49,661 nt of DNA, from assembly GCA_021787205.1 (NCBI GenBank), contig JAJYME010000005.1, forward strand, positions 1 to 49,661. The letters are read 5' to 3'. Of this stretch, positions 18,897 to 26,217 are shown piece after piece. Position 1 is the stretch's first letter; every line of letters begins with the position of its first letter. This DNA is from a bacterium. Lineage in GTDB: Bacteria; Patescibacteriota; Minisyncoccia; UBA6257; Colwellbacteraceae. Under the pieces are notes generated by a model, which was not told where the DNA came from, ran no database searches, and worked only from the letters and a program-made list of their open reading frames with translations. Made by a program: the position numbers and the translations under genes.

Positions 18897-20672
18897 TTAG
18901 GCAGAAAAGCCTTCGGATTGGATCTCATAGAGGCTCTTATACAAGCCGCCAAACTCCATCAATTCTTTATGAGTCCCCTGCTCGACGATACCGCCATCCT
19001 TGATAGCAATGATGCGATCCATCTTTTTGATGGTCGAAAGCCTATGGGCGATGATGATAACCGTCTTCCTTTTCATCAGATTCTCCAAGGCTTCCTGGAT
19101 AAGGACCTCGGACTCGGAATCCAGGGCGGAAGTCGCCTCATCCAAAATAAGAATCGGCGCATCTTTCAAGATAGCGCGGGCGATCGCAACCCTTTGCCTT
19201 TCGCCACCAGAGAGCTTGACTCCCCTTTCACCCACCTTTGTATCATAGCCTTCGGTAAAGTTAGCGATGAACTCATGGCAACGAGCCAACTTGGACGCTT
19301 CGATGACCTGCTCGTCAGTCGCCTCCGGCATCCCGTAGCGGATATTGTCCATCAAGCTTCTATGAAAGAGCGATGGATCTTGAGGCACATAAGCGACATT
19401 CTTCCATAAGCTCTCCTGGGTCACCTGGCTGATGTCCTGATTATCAATATCAATCTCGCCGCTTGTGACATCAAACGATCTTAAGAGAAGTTTGACGATG
19501 GTCGACTTCCCGGCGCCAGAGGGGCCGATAAAAGCGACTCTTTCTTTGGGTCTTATTTCAAAGGATAGATTGCTGATGACATCGGCGCCATTCTTGTATT
19601 TGAAACCGACATTCTTAAAAGTGATAGTTCCGTGATCGACGACAAGGTCTTTGGCTTCCTCGGCATCTTTGATTTCATGAGGAGTCAAAAGAATCTCAGT
19701 CATCTCGTTGGCTTCGGCAATGTTCTCATAATAACTCCTGATGACGCGATAAAAGCTCCAAATCCGATGAAAGATCAAGCTGATATAAGATTGAAGCAAG
19801 ACGAAACTGCCGATTGAGAAATTGCCAGCAGCATAAAGCCTGACCGCATAGACCAAAAGCCCGACCTCGAGAACGGTAAACAAGAGAGCTTGGATGCCGT
19901 TAAAAGCGGTACCCAATCCCCAGGAGGTTTTCCTCAATCTTCTGACAGCCTCATTCATTTTGGCGAAGAGACCTGTCTCCCTTTTATAACCGTTGAAGAG
20001 TTTTATGGTCGCATAGTTCGATACCGTATCAGCCAAGACGCCGCTTGTCTCTGACTCCGTCTCAGATAACTCGAGATCGTACTTCAGCTTGAATCTCGAA
20101 AAGGCGATACTGATGAACATATAAAAAACGATCCAGACAAGGATGACGACCGAGATGACGTAGCTCACATCCCAAAGGACGATAACGGCGGAGATGATAG
20201 TGACGATCATCGGGACAACCTCATAAATCAGATTATCCATAATCGCCTCAAACGCCCTCGAGAAACTCCTGACCCTCTTCACTAAAGCGCCGGAAAAATT
20301 GTCAGCAAAGAAACCGGAAGAGTGCTTGTGCAAATAAGCGAAGCACTTGTCCATCAGCTTCGACATTGAAAAAGATTCGAAATGGACGATGGAGAAATCA
20401 GACACTCTCCAGAGCAGCCAGCTTATCCCCTTCAGGACGGCGATGACGACAATGATTCCTAAAGCCGCAGAAACCGAAAAACCGCCCGAGAGCGAATCCA
20501 GGAACTTTTTCATATAAATAGGGGTAATGATATCCAGAATCGAGATAGTCACGATCGAGGCGATCATTAAGAAAAACAAACCCTTAAGCTCCATTGCCTG
20601 TTTCCAAAAAATCGCCAGGGTCTGCTTTGAGTAAGCCTTCCTATTCTTTTTTTCTGCTTTTTTATTCGACAT
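18897..20672 (-). CDS. MsbA-like ABC exporter (fused TMD-NBD)
   Basis: Walker A GPSGAGKST, LSGGERQRVAIARAI, ILILDEATSALDSESE; start set at MSNKKAEKKNRK. Confidence 0.9.
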   Translation of the reverse strand: MSNKKAEKKNRKAYSKQTLAIFWKQAMELKGLFFLMIASIVTISILDIITPIYMKKFLDSLSGGFSVSAALGIIVVIAVLKGISWLLWRVSDFSIVHFESFSMSKLMDKCFAYLHKHSSGFFADNFSGALVKRVRSFSRAFEAIMDNLIYEVVPMIVTIISAVIVLWDVSYVISVVILVWIVFYMFISIAFSRFKLKYDLELSETESETSGVLADTVSNYATIKLFNGYKRETGLFAKMNEAVRRLRKTSWGLGTAFNGIQALLFTVLEVGLLVYAVRLYAAGNFSIGSFVLLQSYISLIFHRIWSFYRVIRSYYENIAEANEMTEILLTPHEIKDAEEAKDLVVDHGTITFKNVGFKYKNGADVISNLSFEIRPKERVAFIGPSGAGKSTIVKLLLRSFDVTSGEIDIDNQDISQVTQESLWKNVAYVPQDPSLFHRSLMDNIRYGMPEATDEQVIEASKLARCHEFIANFTEGYDTKVGERGVKLSGGERQRVAIARAILKDAPILILDEATSALDSESEVLIQEALENLMKRKTVIIIAHRLSTIKKMDRIIAIKDGGIVEQGTHKELMEFGGLYKSLYEIQSEGFSA

Positions 20673-20745
20673 ATCAAAGAATATGAGTTTATCACACGGG
20701 AGAATAAAAACAACCCCGCAGAAGCGGGATTGCGTATAAAAACAG

Positions 20746-21537
20746 TTATTTAATGCTAAAGACAGCACGGACCGTAAGCATTATTTCCTTATCCTCAGTC
20801 GAGGTATCGTAAGTGCCGTAATCTGAAATATCGACGGAATTAGGAGCCAAAACCTGAGTGACGCCGATTGATGAGCTTCTCAGCGATCCGACTTTGCTAT
20901 TGTCGGAGCCGGCAATCATCTCAGCTCTCTTCCTGGCATCCTTGACCGCCTCTCCGATAAGTTCGATTCTCTTTTCAGAAAGAGGGGTGTAATAATATTC
21001 CGGCGAACCGGGGTTAACAAGGATTCCGGATTCGAATAAGGGCTTGGTGTTATTGGCAACCGCCTTTATCTTGGCTATATCGTTCGATTTGACCTCGACG
21101 CTCTGATTAAAGGTATATCTGTCGGGCCCCTTCGAGCCGGATTTCTCATATTCATAGATCTTACCGGAATTCATAGTTGAGACCGAATATTCGCTCTCAG
21201 AGATTCCGTTATCCTTAAGGAAATCCTTAATGGTATTGAGGTCGGACTCCATCTCCCGAACTCCGGACTTCATATCGTCCTCGGTGACAGTCCTTGAGAA
21301 ATTGATCCTCCATTTAGCCAGATCAGACTTGACCTCGACTTTGGCTGAACCAGTAGTGGTCAGAGTGTTATCAAGAGCTTTTATCTTATAGGCGGTAACG
21401 GAAACGATGGTGAAAGCGATGACAATAAAGACCCCCAGAGCTCCTGCGGCGGCCGCATAAGGATTCTCGCGAATCCCCTTGTTTTCATCAATTATTTTTT
21501 TAACATTTGCCATCATCATGGTATTAATTATACTCAC
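20746..21537 (-). CDS. SIMPL (DUF541) domain protein
   Basis: TTTGSAKVEVKSDLAKWRINFSRTV...ARKRAEMIAG; start may be an internal ATG near 21519. Confidence 0.85.
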   Translation of the reverse strand: MSIINTMMMANVKKIIDENKGIRENPYAAAAGALGVFIVIAFTIVSVTAYKIKALDNTLTTTGSAKVEVKSDLAKWRINFSRTVTEDDMKSGVREMESDLNTIKDFLKDNGISESEYSVSTMNSGKIYEYEKSGSKGPDRYTFNQSVEVKSNDIAKIKAVANNTKPLFESGILVNPGSPEYYYTPLSEKRIELIGEAVKDARKRAEMIAGSDNSKVGSLRSSSIGVTQVLAPNSVDISDYGTYDTSTEDKEIMLTVRAVFSIK

Positions 21538-21555
21538 TCAAAAAAAATTAACAAA

Positions 21556-21726
21556 TTATTTTGTGTCAAAATGCTCTTTGGTAATGACACCATCAGCACC
21601 GTTAACCATCATGAGCTTATGACACTTGCGACATTTCACCTCTACCTTTCCGGTTATTAACTCACCCTTGAAGAGAAGCTTTCCGCATTCGCAGCGAAAC
21701 TCTTGAAGATTAGATTGGGTTTCCAT
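21556..21726 (-). CDS. 56-aa Com-like zinc-ribbon protein
   Basis: METQSNLQEFRCECGKLLFKGELITGKVEVKCRKCHKLMMVNGADGVITKEHFDTK; CxC...CxxC knuckles as in Mu Com-like proteins; below the ORF-track cutoff. Confidence 0.8.
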   Translation of the reverse strand: METQSNLQEFRCECGKLLFKGELITGKVEVKCRKCHKLMMVNGADGVITKEHFDTK

Positions 21727-21762
21727 ATTTAGTATAATTTATAACCTTTGTCTTGTTATTTA

Positions 21763-21828
21763 ATTATAGAAAATAAGATGTTAAGCCACGGTAAAAAAAA
21801 TGTTAAGGAATTGTTAAGGAATTGTTAA
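21763..21828 (-). promoter_or_regulatory. Regulator-box promoter C: five 11-bp-spaced repeats then N10-TATAAT
   Basis: Repeats at 21823, 21812, 21801, 21790 (TTTACC), 21779; TATAAT 21768..21763. Confidence 0.78.
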
Positions 21829-21831
21829 AAA

Positions 21832-21855
21832 ACCCCGCAAAAGCGGGTTTTTTTT
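21832..21855 (-). terminator. Terminator after the cyclase-like gene
   Basis: ACCCCGC-AAAA-GCGGGTTTTTTTT. Confidence 0.7.
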
Positions 21856-21878
21856 ATTTTCATTTTTGGCGAGAAAAA

Positions 21879-23771
21879 TTATCCACAGGTTTTTGTGAAT
21901 TGGAGATAAGTTTTTCGATCAGCTAAAGTTCTTTCAGTTGCTAACCTTACCGGGGCAATTATTCTCGAAAGAATGACGCTCACATCCCCAAGGTGAGAGA
22001 GGTTTCCAGCCGCGGCCACCGCAGACGCCGAGTACTCCAGGGCCAACTTGCAGACAAGAGGAAGAACATCATTCCAAAAAATCTTATTGATTTCTACTTC
22101 ATCCTTAAGATCGATACCTCTCTTGGCGATAGCGTCCGTCAGAAGAGCGACGACGGGAGAAATCCTCCCCTTGGCTAAATCCTCGAAACAGTCTCTCAAG
22201 TCATCATTCAACTGCCTCGCAATGATATAATTTTTAAAGAAGCCGAGCACCGACGCGATCTCGACCGAGCCGACGGCATATCCAAGTTTCGAGAGGAGAA
22301 TAGTCGGCCCTAGGCTGTGACCCATCGACTTATCAGCGATGATGTCGAGCCGGCTGTATATTTTTCCATACCTCTCCTCCAAGGGACTGTTTTCAATACG
22401 GGCAGCTTCGATCTCCCAAAGGTTTCCGGCGTCCATTTTGTTAAGAATCGAAAGCGACAACCCGAAAAAATCGTCAGAAGATGAAGACTTCAATTCCGAG
22501 ACGACCTTTCTCAAACAATAATTAGCCAGGGGAAGATCGGCCGGATTCCCCTCACCATCCAAGAAACCGTCATAAATCGAATAAGCAATCCAACCACAAA
22601 GACTGACTACTCCTAAAGAAACAAGAAATTCGTCAGAGATCCCCTTCCGACTGTCAGAAGGCAAGCCGGAGGCGAGGAGAGAAGCGACCAGAATGATCTC
22701 CTGTTTTTCCTTCCCGGATGACACCGCTTCAAACCATCTGCTAAACGATTTCCTTAACCCGCCGCAATCGTCAAGATCAGCCTCGATATCCGATTTTACC
22801 TTCGAGAGAATACCGACTAGATAAGAATCATCCCGGGAAACCTCAGCCCCCGAACTTCCAGCGCGATTAATGACCTCGAGCGCCAAGGCTAGCTCAAGGT
22901 CGTAGGAACCGGAATAACTTTTGACACCATTCCTATTGGTCTCGACTACGAAAGGATAAATATTTCCGGACTCGGAATCTAACCAGTTGGCGATCTTTTC
23001 CACGTAGAGCGAGAGGTTGGAGGAATCGACACCACAATTCATCAACCCAAGGACGGAGAATGAGAGATCAAGCGGATTAGCCGCTTTGTCGATATTTTTT
23101 TCAAACCAGATTTTCAAATCCCCGATCTTCTCACCCCGATAGGCCCGGGAAACGAAATAAGCCACAGAAAATTCGGTTTCGTAGTAACGGGAAGAGAAGC
23201 TTCCCATCTCAATTGCCGACTCCATAAAACCGACAAGATTTGGCAGCTCAGCTCCAACTTTTGAAAGGGCGTAGGCGATATTGGCGTTAACCGCCAAGTC
23301 TACATCTTTCCACTTCTCAGCATCCGGGAGGGTGATCCAAGTATAATAAGGACCACCCTCAAAAGCCTCCTCAGAACTAAGGATCATGATGAGATAAGCC
23401 AGAGCCTCACCATCATTTTCGCCATTCAACAAATCCAACGAAGCAAAAGCCATCGAAGTCGAATCCAGGTCGTCCGGATAAGGGACGCTTGCCGCCGCCT
23501 CGGAGTTTCGACGCCAGTAATTGAAACATAAGCGGTCATTTCCCTGGGAGACCAAAAAAGATGTAAGCCGTTCGATAACCGGTTTGATTTCGGGATAAGA
23601 CTTAAGAGATTTGAAGGAATCAAGAATAAAAAAATTGGGAAAGACGGCGGAACTCGGTTTCTTATCGGCAAAATCCGGGTCGAAGGAGGTGAAAACTCGG
23701 AAGCCCTCCCTGATGTCGATCTTGGAAAGACGTGACAATTTAGTTTTTATTATCCGAGAATAATCAATCAT
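21879..23771 (-). CDS. Two-domain terpene-cyclase/polyprenyl-synthase-like protein
   Basis: N-terminal alpha/alpha-barrel-like region with VPYPDDLDSTSMAFASL and EGGPYYTWI...DVDLAVNANIAYALSKVG; C-terminal class I-like Asp motifs AYSIYDGFLDGEG and QLNDDLRDCFEDLAKGRISP. ATG at 23771 overlaps the kinase stop. Confidence 0.7.
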   Translation of the reverse strand: MIDYSRIIKTKLSRLSKIDIREGFRVFTSFDPDFADKKPSSAVFPNFFILDSFKSLKSYPEIKPVIERLTSFLVSQGNDRLCFNYWRRNSEAAASVPYPDDLDSTSMAFASLDLLNGENDGEALAYLIMILSSEEAFEGGPYYTWITLPDAEKWKDVDLAVNANIAYALSKVGAELPNLVGFMESAIEMGSFSSRYYETEFSVAYFVSRAYRGEKIGDLKIWFEKNIDKAANPLDLSFSVLGLMNCGVDSSNLSLYVEKIANWLDSESGNIYPFVVETNRNGVKSYSGSYDLELALALEVINRAGSSGAEVSRDDSYLVGILSKVKSDIEADLDDCGGLRKSFSRWFEAVSSGKEKQEIILVASLLASGLPSDSRKGISDEFLVSLGVVSLCGWIAYSIYDGFLDGEGNPADLPLANYCLRKVVSELKSSSSDDFFGLSLSILNKMDAGNLWEIEAARIENSPLEERYGKIYSRLDIIADKSMGHSLGPTILLSKLGYAVGSVEIASVLGFFKNYIIARQLNDDLRDCFEDLAKGRISPVVALLTDAIAKRGIDLKDEVEINKIFWNDVLPLVCKLALEYSASAVAAAGNLSHLGDVSVILSRIIAPVRLATERTLADRKTYLQFTKTCG

Positions 23772-25170
23772 CTTTTTTTTCAAATAAAGGAATCTGGACA
23801 AGAAAGACCGTCCCTATCTCTTGATCGCTGTCGAAAGCCACGATCCCATTGAAGTCCTCGTAGACCGAACTGCGGACGATGCCTAAGCCGAGACCGACCC
23901 CCTCCTTGCCGGTGGAAAAGAAGTTTTTGAAAATCCTTCTTTTGTTTTCCTCTTTGATGCCGCAACCAAAATCAAAGATTTCAAGGATATAATAACCCCC
24001 CTTCGAAAAGCTCTTGATAACAATTCTCCTATTGTCCTCCCTCTCAACCGTTTCATAAGCGTTGATACCGTTCGAGACAAGATTAGAGACGATATGAGAG
24101 AACTTAACGACTGACCCGCAGATCCTTTTCTCATCCCCGTCCGAGAGAAATTCAAAAACGATATTCCCCTTCTTAGCCTTGTAAGTCATAAAACCGAGAA
24201 CATCCCGTATCTCGTCGTCCGGGTTGAAGACAACCTTTTCCGCCCCCTTCAGTCTTCTCTTGTTTGAGTCCAGAAACTTTTCAAAATCACTCTTGGCTTC
24301 GTGAAACTCCTCCAAATACTCCTTGGCTCTGGTCACCTCTTCGCTTCCGCTCATCTTCTCGTCCATCGTCAACATCAAGACGCCGAGATGATTAGCGAGA
24401 TCGTGGAAGATTCCCGAAGAAAGCTTTCCGAACTCAATAAATCGGGAAGCTTGATTCATCTGATCCCGGTGTTGTTTCTCCAGCTCCTCAGTCCTTTCTT
24501 TAACCTTTATTTCCAAACTGTCCTTTTCGACTCTCAGATCGGACTCGGATTTTTTCAGGCGGCCGAAAGCCTTTTTTATCTCATGGTTGTAAAGATAAGA
24601 GATGATAAAAACAAAGATAATCGAAAAGGAGTAGACAAAGACGTCGACTAACTCGGTCGGCAACATCTTCCAAGATGTCGACGGCACGACGAGCCCTATC
24701 TCCTCGAGATAGAATACGCCGCTGATTGAAAAAAGAGATGAGACCAGCATAAAGACAGTAAACAGGTTATCGGTGAGAATAGAAGCGATGAGGATGGCAA
24801 TGATGTGAAGCAATAAAGCTTGGGGTACCGCGACTCCCCACGAAAGCATCGAGACAACGGCAAAGAACAAATAGAACAAGGACAGGAACTTTGAGGCGAC
24901 AAGTTGGTTTCCAGACATCGCTAAGACCCCCAGGAGGATTAGAAACAGCAAGACATTGACCGCTGTCTGAAGATCAGTGACTTCATTCGACCTGAAAGCA
25001 ACCAGACACATGGCGATCACGGCGACGAGAACCAGCCCGGTAGATAGTCCGAGCAAGATCTTAAGGATCGAGTATTTATGAATATCGTAAGACTCCTCCC
25101 TGTCGAAGTCGAGGATTCGCTTCAAAAGAGAAACAATCCTGTCTTTGAAAAAATCAGCTGTCAATCTCAT
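23764..25170 (-). CDS. Multi-TM sensor histidine kinase
   Basis: ~6 N-terminal TM segments, coiled coil, H-box FGKLSSGIFHDLANHLGVL, HATPase N-box NLVSNGINAYE, DFGCGI, GVGLGLGIV. Start reassigned to MRLTADFFKDR (25170). Confidence 0.9.
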   Translation of the reverse strand: MRLTADFFKDRIVSLLKRILDFDREESYDIHKYSILKILLGLSTGLVLVAVIAMCLVAFRSNEVTDLQTAVNVLLFLILLGVLAMSGNQLVASKFLSLFYLFFAVVSMLSWGVAVPQALLLHIIAILIASILTDNLFTVFMLVSSLFSISGVFYLEEIGLVVPSTSWKMLPTELVDVFVYSFSIIFVFIISYLYNHEIKKAFGRLKKSESDLRVEKDSLEIKVKERTEELEKQHRDQMNQASRFIEFGKLSSGIFHDLANHLGVLMLTMDEKMSGSEEVTRAKEYLEEFHEAKSDFEKFLDSNKRRLKGAEKVVFNPDDEIRDVLGFMTYKAKKGNIVFEFLSDGDEKRICGSVVKFSHIVSNLVSNGINAYETVEREDNRRIVIKSFSKGGYYILEIFDFGCGIKEENKRRIFKNFFSTGKEGVGLGLGIVRSSVYEDFNGIVAFDSDQEIGTVFLVQIPLFEKKDD

Positions 25171-25200
25171 GGATATTATTACGTAATTTAGAAGAAAAAG

Positions 25201-25220
25201 ACCCGCTCCAAGGAGCGGGT
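25201..25220 (-). terminator. Perfect hairpin between peptide gene and kinase gene (terminator or attenuator)
   Basis: ACCCGCTCC-AA-GGAGCGGGT followed by CTTTTTCTTC on the minus strand. Confidence 0.65.
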
Positions 25221-25228
25221 GAAAAAAC

Positions 25229-25342
25229 TTACAGCCAAGGATCACCCAAGACTCCGACAGTCGTCAGGACAAAAGCGCTTGAAAGCAGAGAATTGCGGAG
25301 ATTCTTGTCGGTCAGCATCTTCTGGAGAAGTTCTTTTTTCAT
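25229..25342 (-). CDS. 37-aa candidate signalling peptide precursor (ComX-like)
   Basis: MKKELLQKMLTDKNLRNSLLSSAFVLTTVGVLGDPWL; 41 nt downstream of a -10 box with four upstream TTAACA repeats; below the ORF-track cutoff. Confidence 0.65.
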   Translation of the reverse strand: MKKELLQKMLTDKNLRNSLLSSAFVLTTVGVLGDPWL

Positions 25343-25382
25343 TATTTTATTTTTTGATTCCTTCGACCTTTGTTGTAATTCT

Positions 25383-25448
25383 ATTGTATCACGCCGACCC
25401 CCTTAAAAAAGTTAAGGAATTGTTAAGGAATTGTTAAGGAATTGTTAA
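25383..25448 (-). promoter_or_regulatory. Regulator-box promoter D: TTAACA x3 + TTAACT, exact 11-bp period, N21, TACAAT
   Basis: Repeats at 25443, 25432, 25421, 25410; TACAAT 25388..25383. Confidence 0.72.
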
Positions 25449-25473
25449 GACCAAGGATGGGAATAAAAATGAA

Positions 25474-26154
25474 TTAAGCCAACTCCTCCCAGTCGCCATC
25501 AAAACGATACCCCGTCCCCGGAATAGCTTTGATAGCGCCTTCGCAGAACCTTATTTTTTTCCTGAGCAGGGAGATGTAGGTTTCAACCACCCTTGAAAAA
25601 GGATCCATATCGCCATCCCAGAGATGATCCATTATGTCGGCCCGGGACAGGACTTCGCCCTCCTTTTGGGCAAATAGCTTAAGAAGCATATATTCCTTTC
25701 TTGAAAGGTTGACCTCCTTGCCAGCCTCCAGGACCCGGCGGCGGACAAGATCGATTTCCAAAACGCCATATTTAAGCACCGTACTCAGATCATGATTAGA
25801 GCGGCGAAGGACCGCCTTGACTCTCGCCACGACCTCACTCATCGAAAATGGCTTCATGATATAGTCATCGGCGCCCATATCAAGGAAGAAAGTCCTCTCA
25901 GCCGGATCGCCCAAGGCGGAAACGATAATGATTCTCGTCTGGGTATTCTTTTTTCTTATGTTTGAACACACGACGGACCCTTCTTTTTTAGGCAGGACCC
26001 GGTCAAGGAGAATGACGTCATAATTATTGGCTAGGGCAAGGCGCTCTCCGCACTCCCCATCGGCAGCGACATCTACAACGAAGTTCTCAGATTCAAGACC
26101 TGTCTTGAGAAGTCTGGCGATTTTCGCGTCGTCTTCTACAACTAAAACTCTCAT
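25474..26154 (-). CDS. OmpR/PhoB-family response regulator
   Basis: Receiver MRVLVVEDD...YDVILLDRVLP...KPF; winged-helix C-terminus NLSRKEYMLLKLFAQKEGEVLSRADIMDHLWDGD...VVETYISLLRKKI...IPGTGYRF. Confidence 0.95.
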   Translation of the reverse strand: MRVLVVEDDAKIARLLKTGLESENFVVDVAADGECGERLALANNYDVILLDRVLPKKEGSVVCSNIRKKNTQTRIIIVSALGDPAERTFFLDMGADDYIMKPFSMSEVVARVKAVLRRSNHDLSTVLKYGVLEIDLVRRRVLEAGKEVNLSRKEYMLLKLFAQKEGEVLSRADIMDHLWDGDMDPFSRVVETYISLLRKKIRFCEGAIKAIPGTGYRFDGDWEELA

Positions 26155-26217
26155 TTTGTTTTTGGTCTTATTGTTATATCCCCATTATAGCAGATGCGGA
26201 TGATTATAAAAAGAATT

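Noticed and set aside
25171-25245. Longer kinase start at 25245 (MILGCKFFHP...)
   Set aside because: Would run through the hairpin and overlap the peptide gene; MRLTADFFKDR at 25170 is a more natural start.
25401-25450. TTAACAATTCC repeats as simple microsatellite expansion
   Set aside because: The four loci share the 11-bp period, the degenerate TTTACC unit (A-C) and a fixed register to a -10 box, which a random satellite would not explain; still needs a genome-wide scan.
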